64,000 bases of DNA from Palsa-295 sp963781105 (GCA_963781105.1 CAWAED010000008.1:62001-126000), one strand, 5' to 3'. Numbered from the stretch's first letter, positions 27,212-36,939 are shown. Notes: generated by a model not told the origin, from the sequence alone. Translations and numbers: made by a program.

Positions 27212-29020
27212 TCAGTAATCCGGTCGAGGCGGAGGCTGTTGATAGATGATGCGACCGCCGACGATGGTCATCTTCACCGGAATCGCCAGCAATTCTCGCG
27301 CGGGGACTTTGTTCAGGTCCACCGGATACACCACAAGATCGGCAAACATTCCCGGCGCGATGATGCCTTTGCTCCTCTCCTCGAATTCCGCGTAGGCCGA
27401 GCCGACGGTGTACGCACGAAGACAATCATTTATGGGAAGGGCTTCCTGAGGTTCCCAACTCGGACTACCCTGCGGCAATTGCCGCGTGACACAAGCATAG
27501 ATGCCGCGCAGCGGATTGAGCGGCTCGACGGGATGGTCCGTGCCGAATGCGAGGTGCACGCCGTCCTGCTCCATGGTGCGCCAGGCGTAGGCGCCGCGCG
27601 AGCGCTCCGGACCGAGGCGGTCGCCGGCCCAGCGCTCGTCGTCGAGCAGGTGCGACGGCTGCATCGAAGCGATCACGCCGAGCTTGCCGAATCGCGCGAA
27701 ATCGTCCGGCGCTACTACCTGCGCATGTTCGACGCGATCGCGGCGGTCGCGCGGGCCGTTGGCTGCCGCGACGGCTGCGAACGTGTCGAGAGCGACGCGA
27801 TTCGCGCGGTCTCCGATGGCATGAAATGCGAGCTGGAATCCGGCGCGATCGCGCTCGATGGCCATGGCCTTGAGTTTTTCCGGGTCCATGCGAAGAATGC
27901 CGGAAGTGCCAGGAGCGTCGGAATATGGGGCGAGCATTGCCGCCGTGCGCGAACCGAGCGAGCCGTCCATGAAGGCCTTGAGCGCACCGGTCTTGAGCCA
28001 GGGATCGGTGGAGCCCCATTCGCTGCGGAGTTCCTCGAGTCTGTCGAGCGGCAGAGTGAAGTCCAGCCACTCGGTGATGCGCGCGGTCAGCTTCCCTTCC
28101 TTGCGGAGTTGCTCGTAGACGAGGAAATTATCCGGGCTGAACGACGTATCCGTGCTGAGCTTGAGGACGGAACAATCCTGCAGCGAGGTGACGCCGCTGC
28201 GCGCGGCGTTCGCGAGCACCAATTCGATTCCGTGGCGCCGCTGTTCCAGCGCCGGCGGAGGAATCTTGGAGTACACGAGGCTGGTGGCCGCGTCTTCTTC
28301 GAGGAAGCCGGTCGGCTCGCCTGTGTGCGGATCGCGGCGAATCCGGCCTCCGAAGGGATCGGCGGTTTGCATCGTGATGCCGGCCGCTTTCAGCGCGAGC
28401 GAATTGGCGACGGCTACGTGGCCATCCACTCGCGTGAATATCATCGGATTTTGATTCGAGACGGCATCCAGGTCTTCTTTCGTCGGGTCACGTTTATCCG
28501 GCCACAACGTTTGATCCCATCCGAATCCGCTAATCCACTCGCCGGGCTTGTGATCTCTCAGACTTTCGCGGATGCGTTGCTGGAATTGCTCGAGCGAGCG
28601 GACGCCGGCGAAACTGACGGTAAGGTTGGCTAGAGCGGATTGCCCGATGTGAACGTGCGCGTCGTTGAATCCGGGCATGACGAATTGCTGGTGCAAATCG
28701 AGGATGCGAGTTTGCGGGCCGACCAAGGGCTTTATCGCGGGATCGTCGAGAGCCCGAGAGGGCGCTTCGGTGTAAGAGACGGCCACGATCAATTCGCCCC
28801 GGATTGCGACTGCGCTAGCCCATTCGTGGGCGGAGTCCATTGTCTCAATCCGCGCATTCGTGAGGATGAGATCGGCAGGGGCTTGCGGAGACGAAGGTTG
28901 AGATTGATTTCTTACTCGCGCGTTTGGCGAGGCCGTGGACAGTACCGCTGCTTCCGGTGAAACGGCAATTGCGACAACGATACTGATGGCGAGCAGACCG
29001 AGGCAAAACCGGCGAATCAT
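27212..29020 (-). CDS. exported YtcJ-like amidohydrolase
   Basis: A 602-residue metal-dependent hydrolase of the amidohydrolase-3 (YtcJ) type. A signal peptide (about 1-25) is followed by a beta-sandwich, then the metal-binding MPGFNDAHVHIGQ (about residue 115). Further metal-site regions are FHAIGDRAN (about 390), RVEHAQVV and AFGTDHPVEP near the C-terminus. YtcJ-family enzymes hydrolyse amide or related bonds in small molecules; the substrate is not predictable. It begins 1 nt after the stop of the M20 peptidase, forming an operon that likely degrades peptides or amides outside the cytoplasm. Confidence 0.9.
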   Translation of the reverse strand: MIRRFCLGLLAISIVVAIAVSPEAAVLSTASPNARVRNQSQPSSPQAPADLILTNARIETMDSAHEWASAVAIRGELIVAVSYTEAPSRALDDPAIKPLVGPQTRILDLHQQFVMPGFNDAHVHIGQSALANLTVSFAGVRSLEQFQQRIRESLRDHKPGEWISGFGWDQTLWPDKRDPTKEDLDAVSNQNPMIFTRVDGHVAVANSLALKAAGITMQTADPFGGRIRRDPHTGEPTGFLEEDAATSLVYSKIPPPALEQRRHGIELVLANAARSGVTSLQDCSVLKLSTDTSFSPDNFLVYEQLRKEGKLTARITEWLDFTLPLDRLEELRSEWGSTDPWLKTGALKAFMDGSLGSRTAAMLAPYSDAPGTSGILRMDPEKLKAMAIERDRAGFQLAFHAIGDRANRVALDTFAAVAAANGPRDRRDRVEHAQVVAPDDFARFGKLGVIASMQPSHLLDDERWAGDRLGPERSRGAYAWRTMEQDGVHLAFGTDHPVEPLNPLRGIYACVTRQLPQGSPSWEPQEALPINDCLRAYTVGSAYAEFEERSKGIIAPGMFADLVVYPVDLNKVPARELLAIPVKMTIVGGRIIYQQPPPRPDY

Positions 29021-29021
29021 C

Positions 29022-30308
29022 CTAGGATTGAACCCCGGCGAGCGCGACAGTAGCGAGGAAAAGCCGCTTCAAACCTAATTCGCGCCCGGTGGGATCGTAC
29101 CACTCCGTGAGCGTGTGAGAGCCGCCTCCGCGTCCTCCGCCGCCGAGCGAAACGGCGGGAATGCCGAGTGAAAGCGGGATGTTTGCGTCCGTGGAACTGC
29201 GTTCGAGGCGCGAGCGATTGCCGAGAAAGCGATCCACGCTGCGGAGTGTTTCGAGCAACGGCGAATTGTCTGGAAGCTTTCCGGCCGGGCGCGAACCTAG
29301 CGAGCGGAATTCCACTTGCAAAGAATCATTGCTGCCGCGAGCGTCGGCCATTTCCTCTTTCGCGCCGGCTTGCATGGCATCGCGCAAGGCGCGCTCCATT
29401 TTGTCCACTTGCGATTCGTCCTCGGAACGCAGATCCACTTTTACGGCGGCGCGAGACGGAATCGAATTCACTGAGGTGCCGCCTTCGATGACTGCAAAAT
29501 TGTAGGAGCTGCGCGGTTCGTCTGGTATCGGCAGAGCTGAAAATTTCACAATGCCGCGCGAAATAGCGGTTATGGGATTGGGAGCGCCAAAATCGGACCA
29601 GCTGTGTCCGCCCGGGCCAGTGATGGAAATTTCAAATCGGTGGGACGCGATTCCTTGCGTGGTGATGTGCTCGGTGGAAGCGCCGTCCACGGCTATTACC
29701 GCCGAGAGGCGCGAACTGTATTCTTCTACCAGAGCGCGGATGCCGCGCAAGTTGCCTTCGCCTTCTTCGCCGACGTCTCCGGCGATGACTATGGTTTTCG
29801 TCGTTTGGATGCGAGATTCGGAAAGGGCGCGAGCGAGGCCCGCGAGCGCGGCCAGACCCGCGCCGTTATCGGCGATGCCTGGGGCGGCGAGGCGGCTCGC
29901 GTTGCGTTTGACGCGGACGTCGGTGCCGGCCGGAAAAACCGTATCCAGATGCGCGGCTAGCAGAATGACGCTCTTTTCATCAGCGCCCGGACGCTCGGCG
30001 ATTACGTTGCCGGTCTTATCCACGCGAACTTTCAGGCCCGCGGATTCCAGGAGATTTTTGAAATATTCGGCGCGCTGTGCTTCCTTCGTTTCCGGCGCGG
30101 GAATCTCGGTGAGGCGAACTTGCTGGTCGGTGACCCAGGAGGCGCTCTTGTCTATCCACGCTAGGCCGCGAGTGCAGGCGGGATCGTCCGCAAGCTTCTC
30201 GATCGAATCGCCGGCGGCGCGCGCGTAGACGGTAGCCATCGTAAGAAAGATACAGCAGATGAGCGGGAGTTTCACCAGATACGTGCGGCGGCTTTTCGAG
30301 TCGTTCAT
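29022..30308 (-). CDS. exported M20-family metallopeptidase
   Basis: A 428-residue M20/M25/M40 dizinc peptidase with an N-terminal signal (about residues 12-32). Metal-site residues are visible: AAHLDT (His and Asp, about residue 119), GIADNGAG (bridging Asp), GDVGEEGEG (catalytic Glu and metal Glu), DGAS, and the C-terminal GGGSHTLTEW (His). A lid/dimerisation domain carries ITGPGGHSW. It removes residues from small peptides or hydrolyses N-acylated amino acids. It lies upstream of the amidohydrolase in a two-gene operon. Confidence 0.92.
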   Translation of the reverse strand: MNDSKSRRTYLVKLPLICCIFLTMATVYARAAGDSIEKLADDPACTRGLAWIDKSASWVTDQQVRLTEIPAPETKEAQRAEYFKNLLESAGLKVRVDKTGNVIAERPGADEKSVILLAAHLDTVFPAGTDVRVKRNASRLAAPGIADNGAGLAALAGLARALSESRIQTTKTIVIAGDVGEEGEGNLRGIRALVEEYSSRLSAVIAVDGASTEHITTQGIASHRFEISITGPGGHSWSDFGAPNPITAISRGIVKFSALPIPDEPRSSYNFAVIEGGTSVNSIPSRAAVKVDLRSEDESQVDKMERALRDAMQAGAKEEMADARGSNDSLQVEFRSLGSRPAGKLPDNSPLLETLRSVDRFLGNRSRLERSSTDANIPLSLGIPAVSLGGGGRGGGSHTLTEWYDPTGRELGLKRLFLATVALAGVQS

Positions 30309-30401
30309 CGAAAATTAATACTCCGGTTCGATTGTAACTGGCGGGGAGGCGGCTGTCTCGTTGCTGGTTTCAGCAAAGCGCAGACGAGTGATGGCCTGGG
30401 G

Positions 30402-31652
30402 CTAGTTCGAGCGCGATTTCGCGCTTGCCGTTGTGGGGCCCACGAGGGCGCGGACTTCGGCTTCAGTCATGATGCGGTCGGCCTGCTTTGCGGCCGCGAA
30501 AATACGGTCCACGAGCTCGTCGGCGGCAGGAATTTTACGCTTTTCGAGCCAGTAGATTACGTTCGAACGGCCGCTGAGTGGGCCGATTTCTATGATTTGC
30601 TCGAGACCGAAAAGATGCGAAGGCACGCCGCTATAGATCGAATTGGCGAGCTCGGGATCATCTTTTTTGTAGGCCTTGACGATCGCGGCCGCGTGGACGC
30701 CGGTCGCAGTGCGAAATGCATCGCGGCCGACGACGGGATAATTCGGCGGGATCGGAGTGTGGGTGGACTTGGAGACTGCTTCGGAATATTGCTTCAGCTT
30801 GGAGAGATCGTGATCAATCAGGCCGAGGAGTTTCAGATTTACCAGCATCAGTTCCATCGGCGTATTGCCAACACGCTCGCCGAGAGCGAGAGCGGCGGCG
30901 TGAACCTGATCGGCGCCGGCTGAAATTGCAGCGAGCGAATTGGCGATGGCCAGGCCGCGGTCGTTGTGGCCGTGCCAATCCACGCGAATTTTTTCGCCGG
31001 AAGGTTTCACGACTTCGTCTTCGACATACTTCACGAGATTGTAGGCGCCGCGCGGAGTGGCGTGGCCGACGGTGTCGCAGAGGACGATGGCGCGCGCGCC
31101 GGCGCGAATGGCCGTCGAATACAGCGTGATCACTGTGGACGGGTCGGTGCGGATAGTGTCCTCGGTGACGTACATGACGGGCAGGCCGGCGGAGGCGGCG
31201 AACTTCACGGCTTCTTCGGTGGTGCGTTGAAGATGATCCACAGTCCAATCTTCGACTAAGCGGCGAATCGGGCTGGAGCCGAGAAACGTGGCGGCTTCGA
31301 GTGGCCTGCCGATTTTTTCCGAAATTTCGATAATGGGCTTGATGTCGTTCTTATGCGTGCGTGCGGCGCAATTCGGGCGAATTTTCATGCGCGCGTTCAC
31401 GATTTCGCGCGCGAGCGCTTCGGTATCCGCATAGGCGCGCGGCCCGGCGCCTGGCAAGCCGATATTTACGGTGTCTATGCCGAGCGATTCCATCAGATGC
31501 AGGATTTCGATTTTTTCGCCGATGCTGGGATCGTGGACCGAAGGATTTTGCAGGCCGTCGCGGAGAGTTTCGTCATTGAGCATGACGCGGCGGCCGGGCG
31601 GAATTTCGGCGCCGGTGAAAGTGTTCCAATCGTGGATGAGCTCGTGTTGCAT
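30402..31652 (-). CDS. LeuA-like acyl-CoA : oxoacid condensing enzyme lacking the regulatory domain
   Basis: A 416-residue DRE-TIM metallolyase of the 2-isopropylmalate/homocitrate synthase family. The start of the barrel reads MLNDETLRDGLQNP (the RDG-x-Q signature) and the metal-binding WHGHNDRGLAIANS is at about residue 225, followed by GERVGNTPMELMLVNL. The allosteric C-terminal domain of LeuA (about 100 residues) is absent, as in homocitrate, citramalate and re-citrate synthases, so the exact substrate is open. It overlaps by 1 nt with the stop of the upstream small Cys-rich gene (TGATG). Confidence 0.85.
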   Translation of the reverse strand: MQHELIHDWNTFTGAEIPPGRRVMLNDETLRDGLQNPSVHDPSIGEKIEILHLMESLGIDTVNIGLPGAGPRAYADTEALAREIVNARMKIRPNCAARTHKNDIKPIIEISEKIGRPLEAATFLGSSPIRRLVEDWTVDHLQRTTEEAVKFAASAGLPVMYVTEDTIRTDPSTVITLYSTAIRAGARAIVLCDTVGHATPRGAYNLVKYVEDEVVKPSGEKIRVDWHGHNDRGLAIANSLAAISAGADQVHAAALALGERVGNTPMELMLVNLKLLGLIDHDLSKLKQYSEAVSKSTHTPIPPNYPVVGRDAFRTATGVHAAAIVKAYKKDDPELANSIYSGVPSHLFGLEQIIEIGPLSGRSNVIYWLEKRKIPAADELVDRIFAAAKQADRIMTEAEVRALVGPTTASAKSRSN

Positions 31653-31930
31653 CAGTAGCGGATCGTGTAGCTGTGAGGCGCTTTCGAAAAACTGGGCTTG
31701 AAAAGCGTCTTGCAGAATTCGCAGCGATAGATTTCGGCTTTTTCGCCGATGAGTGCTTCGACTTCTTTCGGATAGTCGTACCAGCGCTTCAGGTGGCCGC
31801 AGCAGAGCTTGCCTTTGGCGTCTTTTTCGTCGCAGGCGCGCTGCGTGGGTTTCTTGGGCTTGATCTTCGGAGCCGCAGGGGCTTCCAGTGCGGCTGCGAC
31901 GTCTGGCGTTTCTGGAGTGGCTTCGCTCAT
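31652..31930 (-). CDS. small Cys-rich (zinc-ribbon-like) protein coupled to the LeuA-like gene
   Basis: A 92-residue protein with an Ala/Pro/Lys-rich N-terminal half and a compact C-terminal half with Cys pairs: C-DEKDAKGKL-C-C-GH and later C-EFC. This looks like a small zinc-binding fold, but no named family is recognised. ATG 31930 was chosen since the longer frame adds residues with no ribosome site. Its TGA overlaps the next ATG (TGATG), so the LeuA-like enzyme depends on its translation. It might be a regulator or partner of that enzyme; this is inference. Confidence 0.65.
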   Translation of the reverse strand: MSEATPETPDVAAALEAPAAPKIKPKKPTQRACDEKDAKGKLCCGHLKRWYDYPKEVEALIGEKAEIYRCEFCKTLFKPSFSKAPHSYTIRY

Positions 31931-31990
31931 TCGGGTTGCTCCATGTGACGCATTACTGCTGCAAAACAAACTAGTTTCCCTGCGTCTGCC

Positions 31991-33592
31991 CTAAATTCGG
32001 TCGCGGCGAAAAATTACGCCGCGTGCGCCGTGTTTTCCCGTTGCCGCCGCCAGACGTTGTTTCCAGCTTGGCGCAAACAGCGCTTCGACGAAGCGGCCTG
32101 CGGCTGCGGCCAGTTCTTTTGTGTAGCCGAACCACCAGGATTTCGGGATTCGCGGCAGCCGGTCCACATCTACGTATTTTACTTGAACCATTTCGAGCAG
32201 TCCAAGGCGCGAATGCGTGTGGCCCCAACCGCTGGCGCCGGGTCCGCCGTGCGGAGCTTCGGTGATGCCGTAATAGCTGGCGACGTCGTTGATCATCACG
32301 GAACCCGCACGAATGCGCGAGGCGATTTCCTTGCCGCGGCTCATGTCGCTTGTCCAGATGCTGGCGCTTAATGCGAATGGTGAGTCGTTTGCCAGCTTGA
32401 CGGCTTCTTCGGAGTTTGCCACGGGCTGAATCGCGATCACGGGACCGAAGGTTTCTTCGCGCATGAGCTGCATCGAGTGGTCCACCTGGGTGACGACCGC
32501 CGGCTCCAGAAAATTCTGGCCGAGATCGGGCCGGCGGTTTCCGCCCGTCAGAATTTGCGCGCCGCGCGCTGTAGCGTCGCGTAGTTGCGCCTCGACTTTT
32601 TCGAGCTGGCGCAGGCGAATCATTGGGCCAATTTCCGTATCGGGATCCGTTGCGGGACCTACCCGAAGTTTCTTGGTCTTGGCGACGCAAAACTGCGTGA
32701 AGCGCTCAGCGATTGATTGCTCGACGTAAATGCGCTCGACGGAAATACACGTCTCGCCGCAATTCATGAATCCGCCCCAGACGGCGGCGCTCGATGCAAT
32801 GTCGAGGTCGGCGTCTGCTAGGACCATCATTGCGTCCTTGCCACCCAGTTCGAGAACCGACGGGATCAATTTCTTCGCGCAGGCCTCGGCAATGCGTTGG
32901 CCGGTAGCGACGCTGCCGGTGAAGAAGACCTTGTCAGGCCCCGCTTCGATCAGCGCCGCGCCGATTTCGCCGCCCCCTTGCAGCACTTGCACAAGCCCCG
33001 GCGGAAATTTCGCCCGTTCGACCAGCTCGCCTACCAGTTGGCCGCACCACGGCGTTAATTCGGAAGGCTTCAGCAGCACCGCGTTTCCCGTTACGAGCGC
33101 CGGGATCACCTGCGCCATCGGAATCGAAAACGGATAATTCCACGGCGAGATGATCGCAACGAGGCCGAGCGGACTGAATTCCATCCAGCCGGATTTCGCT
33201 TTCATGGCAATGTTGTGATGTGGCACCCGCTCGGGCCGCAGCCAGCGCGGAGCCTGGCGCGCGAGAAAATCTGCCGTGTCCAGCGCTAGGAGCACTTCAG
33301 CGAAGATGGCTTCGACGCGCGGCTTCCCTGCTTCGCGCGTGATTACATCGGCGATCTCGTCGCGACGGGCGAAAATCGCATCGCGGAGGCCACGCAGCGT
33401 GGCGGCGCGTTCTCGGAGCGGGTGGGCGGACCATTCTTTTTGCGCTTCGCGGGCACGGGTAAAGATCGCGGACAGGTCGCCGGTTTGGGTGACTTCAAAT
33501 CGAGCATTTACCTCTTGCGTCGCCGGATTGATGGATTCGATGGTGGCCGCGGCGCGCAGAGGTGGTGCGGCGAGCTGTGAAGGGACCGCCAT
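31991..33592 (-). CDS. aldehyde dehydrogenase family protein
   Basis: A 533-residue NAD(P)-dependent aldehyde dehydrogenase. Seen: SPWNYPFSIPM near residue 150, FTGSVATGQ near 223, the catalytic Glu region VLELGGKDAMMV near 246, and the catalytic Cys in NCGETCISVERIYV near 280. The C-terminal ~70 residues extend past the usual end and hold a basic tail, seen in succinate-semialdehyde-like members. The substrate is not defined. Confidence 0.9.
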   Translation of the reverse strand: MAVPSQLAAPPLRAAATIESINPATQEVNARFEVTQTGDLSAIFTRAREAQKEWSAHPLRERAATLRGLRDAIFARRDEIADVITREAGKPRVEAIFAEVLLALDTADFLARQAPRWLRPERVPHHNIAMKAKSGWMEFSPLGLVAIISPWNYPFSIPMAQVIPALVTGNAVLLKPSELTPWCGQLVGELVERAKFPPGLVQVLQGGGEIGAALIEAGPDKVFFTGSVATGQRIAEACAKKLIPSVLELGGKDAMMVLADADLDIASSAAVWGGFMNCGETCISVERIYVEQSIAERFTQFCVAKTKKLRVGPATDPDTEIGPMIRLRQLEKVEAQLRDATARGAQILTGGNRRPDLGQNFLEPAVVTQVDHSMQLMREETFGPVIAIQPVANSEEAVKLANDSPFALSASIWTSDMSRGKEIASRIRAGSVMINDVASYYGITEAPHGGPGASGWGHTHSRLGLLEMVQVKYVDVDRLPRIPKSWWFGYTKELAAAAGRFVEALFAPSWKQRLAAATGKHGARGVIFRRDRI

Positions 33593-33696
33593 TTCTTGGG
33601 TGATTGTAACTGAATTGGGCGATGCGGACTGAGGTTTTGCGATTGAATTGAAGCACGAAACGCACCGCCAAGAGTGGCTGTGCCACGAAACGGCAG

Positions 33697-34509
33697 TTAT
33701 CTCGTTCGTTGGCGGCGGTGCGTGGCGAAGGACGCGAGGGAATCGGTGGGATCAGGATATTCGAGCGCCACCAGGCACAAGCCTTCAGGCGGAACTGTGG
33801 AGCCGGAGCGGGAGCGATCGCGGGCTTCGAAAATTTGCGAGATATCAGCTGGGGTGAGGCGGCCTTTGCCGACTTCTATGAGCGTGCCTACGATTTTGCG
33901 AACCATGTAGCGCAGAAACGAACGGCCGCGGACGATGTACGAGATTTCGTCGCGGTCCGACTCACGGATAATTTGCGACGAATGGATCAGACGTTGCATG
34001 TCGCGATCTTTGTCATCCTCTTCGGAGCCGGAGGATGCCGCGAAGGACGTGAAATCGTGCTCGCCTTCGAAAAGGCGTGCGGCGGCCTCCATCCCGGATT
34101 CATCGAGCGGCCAGGGATAGTGGAGCGCGCGTCCGTGGTCGAACGGCGGCAGAACAGGACCGCGATAGATCCGGTAACGATACGTCTTTCCCTGCGCCAT
34201 CCAGCGTGAATGGAAATCCTGGCCCACTTCTTCGGCAGCGATGATTCGCACGGAAGGCGGCAGCAGCGCGTTCATGGCTCGCTGAATTTCGGCAGCAGCG
34301 AGAGTCGAGTGCGTCTTGAAATGTGCGACTTGGCCCATTGCGTGTACGCCCGCGTCGGTGCGGCTGGCGCCATGGACCGTGAGCTTTTCCTGCGTGATCT
34401 GCTGCAGCGTGTCGTGCAGCGCACCTTGGATCGTCGGAATGCCCGGCTGAAATTGCCAGCCGTGGAAATCCGCACCGTCGTAGGCGATGGTGAGTTTGAT
34501 GTTTTGCAT
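33697..34509 (-). CDS. truA: tRNA pseudouridine synthase A
   Basis: A 270-residue enzyme with the TruA fold: LTIAYDGADFHGWQFQP at the N-terminus, the catalytic Asp in HGASRTDAGVHAMGQVAHF near residue 52, and MVRKIVGTLIEVGKGRL in the C-terminal half. It converts uridine 38-40 in the tRNA anticodon arm to pseudouridine. Length is normal. It lies downstream of pyrE with a 112-nt gap containing a tandem repeat. Confidence 0.95.
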   Translation of the reverse strand: MQNIKLTIAYDGADFHGWQFQPGIPTIQGALHDTLQQITQEKLTVHGASRTDAGVHAMGQVAHFKTHSTLAAAEIQRAMNALLPPSVRIIAAEEVGQDFHSRWMAQGKTYRYRIYRGPVLPPFDHGRALHYPWPLDESGMEAAARLFEGEHDFTSFAASSGSEEDDKDRDMQRLIHSSQIIRESDRDEISYIVRGRSFLRYMVRKIVGTLIEVGKGRLTPADISQIFEARDRSRSGSTVPPEGLCLVALEYPDPTDSLASFATHRRQRTR

Positions 34510-34550
34510 CAGCTGGCTGAGATTATCTCATGTACGCGAGAAGGTACTAC

Positions 34551-34580
34551 AGATGAACACAGATGAAGGTAGATGAAGGT
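34551..34580 (+). repeat. three 10-nt tandem units (AGATGAASRY)
   Basis: AGATGAACAC AGATGAAGGT AGATGAAGGT in the 112-nt gap between truA and pyrE. It resembles the ACACAGATGAA-type dispersed repeats seen in several soil bacteria. Non-coding. Confidence 0.55.
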
Positions 34581-34621
34581 AGAACGAGATTGGAAGACAC
34601 CGCGGCGCTTGCCAAGCGCGG

Positions 34622-35209
34622 TTACATCTGGGCGCGCGAGAAGCGGGAGCCGGGACGAGTGGGCATGCCGCCAGCGCGGCAGAGCGGGCAATCATCGGGC
34701 TCGTAGCTGGGGACATCCAATTCGAGAAGCGCGCGCGCGGAAACGTTGAGTTCGATCTGGCCGCCGCTGCGGTCAATGATCGCTCCGGCGGCGACCGCGA
34801 GGCCGCCTTCCTGTTCGACGACACCGATGGCTTCGCGAGTGGAGCCGCCGGTCGTCCAGACGTCTTCGATTACCAGAACGCGCTCGCCAGGCTTCAGTTC
34901 GAATCCGCGGCGCAGTGCCATTTGGCCGGAGCGGTCACGTTCGACAAATAGCGCGCGGACACCTAATGCGCGAGCGACTTCATGGCCGATGATGACCCCG
35001 CCGAGTGCGGGCGACACGACACAAGCGACGGAGTGGTCTTTGAAACGATCAGCGAGCGCTTGGCCGAGTTGATCGGCACATTTTGGATGCTGCAGTACGA
35101 GCGCGCATTGTATGTAGGTGCCGCTGTGGCGTCCGCTGGAAAGCTCAAAGTGCCCCGTGCGGATGGCGCCTACTTGTTCGAGGAGTTTGAGAATTTCGTC
35201 GCGTTGCAT
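34622..35209 (-). CDS. pyrE: orotate phosphoribosyltransferase
   Basis: A 195-residue type I phosphoribosyltransferase. The N-terminal GHFELSSGRHSGTYIQCA and the PRPP-binding loop RVLVIEDVWTTGGSTREA (in two parts, about residues 110-127) identify PyrE. It converts orotate and PRPP to orotidine 5'-phosphate in pyrimidine synthesis. The C-terminus has an extra CPLC motif followed by a basic tail, a form present in some bacterial and archaeal PyrE proteins. It precedes truA on the same strand. Confidence 0.94.
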   Translation of the reverse strand: MQRDEILKLLEQVGAIRTGHFELSSGRHSGTYIQCALVLQHPKCADQLGQALADRFKDHSVACVVSPALGGVIIGHEVARALGVRALFVERDRSGQMALRRGFELKPGERVLVIEDVWTTGGSTREAIGVVEQEGGLAVAAGAIIDRSGGQIELNVSARALLELDVPSYEPDDCPLCRAGGMPTRPGSRFSRAQM

Positions 35210-35353
35210 GGCAGCCTGTCTGACACGCTTCCGAGCAACCGGGGCAAGCGGCCAGTGGCGCTAGCCTAAAGGCGAAGGCGAAAAGTGTCAATGGTGCAGT
35301 GATTGGTGACTCGCGGGCAGAGGCAGAAATTCACGAAAAGGGGGGCGCGTGCG

Positions 35354-36283
35354 CTATTCGAGTTGCAGGTTGATTGCGCCGATGCCGCCTTCGATGGTGA
35401 CGTCAACGGTGGCGGGGGTTTTGCCGGTGACTGCGTTGACGTAATCGTCGCCATCGCGGGTGAGGCCGCCCGACGTCACCGCGCCGATCCCGCCGGAAGC
35501 GTGGACTCGTACGCCGACATCCTTGGGCAAGCGGATCGAGGCTGCGCCCACGCCGCCGTGGATCACCACGTTGAGATTCGTCTTGCGCAGGCCGGTTAGA
35601 TCCAAACGCAAGTGGCCGGCGCCGATGTTGACGTCGAGACTCGACACATTCAGGCCCTGCAGCCGTAGATTGGTTTCCCCTGCGCCCACTCGGACGTTCA
35701 GGTCCATGGGCACGTTATCGGCAAAACGCAGAACCCAGTTGTTGGGTCTGGTGGCGAATTGGATGTGGTGTTTGCTGTCCTGCGTGATGTTCAGGTCGCC
35801 GCGTCCGTTGGCAACGGAATAATCCACGGCGGGCTTCCCGTCTTCGGCGACGTAGTTAAAATCTGCGTCGAGCAACTGAGTGGCGCCGCCACTCAGATCC
35901 AGCTTGCCCGAAGGAATTTCGATATTGGCGGTGACGGATTGCGCGCCTTGCAGGGCAATCTCTTGCGTATCATGAAGATTGCCGCGCACTGTTCTGGCGC
36001 GCCACAGAGCCAGCCCCAGCAAGAGCGCGATGATCAGCACAGCGATCGGAGCGCCAAAATGATCGCGCGGCGCAGTTCCAGTCGGGCGAGCGCGGTCCAT
36101 CCAGGCGTCCCACATTTTTCCTAATCCGATGATAATCAGAAACACAGGCCAATAATGCGAAAGGACGTACCACCACAAGTCCGGCCCAGGGCGCAGGTTG
36201 ACGACGAGGAAGAAAACACCGATGGCGATGACGACTAGAGCGCCGGTAAACGAGCCTCGTCGAGAGCAATCGTCTTGAGCCAT
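35354..36283 (-). CDS. membrane protein with LiaF-like N-terminal helices and toast-rack-type beta domain
   Basis: A 309-residue protein. Three hydrophobic helices occupy about residues 12-110 (GALVVIAIGVFFLVV, YWPVFLIIIGLGKM, APIAVLIIALLLGLALW), matching the DUF5668/LiaF-type membrane part. The C-terminal ~190 residues are beta-rich repeats with short spacing (VGAGETNLRL, IGAGHLRLDL, GGVGAASIRL, GGIGAINLQL), typical of toast-rack or adhesin-like domains. LiaF proteins sense cell-envelope stress with LiaRS-type systems, but no such kinase is adjacent. Confidence 0.8.
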   Translation of the reverse strand: MAQDDCSRRGSFTGALVVIAIGVFFLVVNLRPGPDLWWYVLSHYWPVFLIIIGLGKMWDAWMDRARPTGTAPRDHFGAPIAVLIIALLLGLALWRARTVRGNLHDTQEIALQGAQSVTANIEIPSGKLDLSGGATQLLDADFNYVAEDGKPAVDYSVANGRGDLNITQDSKHHIQFATRPNNWVLRFADNVPMDLNVRVGAGETNLRLQGLNVSSLDVNIGAGHLRLDLTGLRKTNLNVVIHGGVGAASIRLPKDVGVRVHASGGIGAVTSGGLTRDGDDYVNAVTGKTPATVDVTIEGGIGAINLQLE

Positions 36284-36527
36284 GCTGGGTGTACCTCTTA
36301 TTTACACTACGCTCGCCGGAGTGGAAAGTTTCAAGACCTCACTGCAGGCCCCGATCGTGTTAATGCATTGGGGGCAAAACCTGTGCCACAATCCAGCAGT
36401 GAATCCTTTCAAATTCTCGCATGGCGATGACGGTTGGTCCCCACCGTACGCCAATCCCTCCAGGGTGCAGTGGGGGTTCCCACGACGGGCAAGAAAGTGG
36501 AGATGGCCTGCAGACTTTCGTAGTAGC

Positions 36528-36878
36528 ATGAGCTGGCTTTTTGCGCTCACAGTCCTAGCGAGCTTAGTAAACATTGTGCGCGCGACGCTTCATCCTGGGT
36601 CACGCACGCTTGTGCAGAACATGCTCCACGGGCCAATATTTTATTGTGTATTTGCCATTCTGTGCGGAGTCGCCTTATGGGCTCTTTGGAAGGATAAGTC
36701 TTGGGCGAGACTGTGGGCGGTCGCGGCTGGCGCTATGTATTTTCTAGATTTCGTCAAGCAATTTATGATTCCGGTTCGTCCGGCCTGGGATCATTACCTG
36801 AGCTCGCTGATTGCGGCAGTAGTCGGAATGCTAGCTTTCTCGTGGCCCGACAAAACAAGTGGACGCTCCCTGCTCTGA
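36528..36878 (+). CDS. small integral membrane protein, unknown
   Basis: A 116-residue protein with about four hydrophobic helices and few charged residues, containing FYCVFAILCGVALWALWKDK in the middle. ATG 36528 starts exactly where hydrophobic sequence begins; the in-frame sequence upstream to 36282 looks like non-coding DNA. No strong ribosome site is seen. Family not recognised. Confidence 0.55.
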   Translation: MSWLFALTVLASLVNIVRATLHPGSRTLVQNMLHGPIFYCVFAILCGVALWALWKDKSWARLWAVAAGAMYFLDFVKQFMIPVRPAWDHYLSSLIAAVVGMLAFSWPDKTSGRSLL

Positions 36879-36939
36879 CTGTGAAATTCTGGTGAACGCT
36901 GCACTCGCAAAGTAGCCCGCTGCCGATTGGCGGGCAAAA

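Noticed and set aside
27239..28633. A 464-residue frame on the plus strand
   Set aside because: Antisense to the amidohydrolase, whose metal motifs are intact; no ribosome site and unlikely composition.
34622..35209. CPLC tail of PyrE as a novel fusion
   Set aside because: This short Cys-containing tail is found in a known subset of PyrE proteins.
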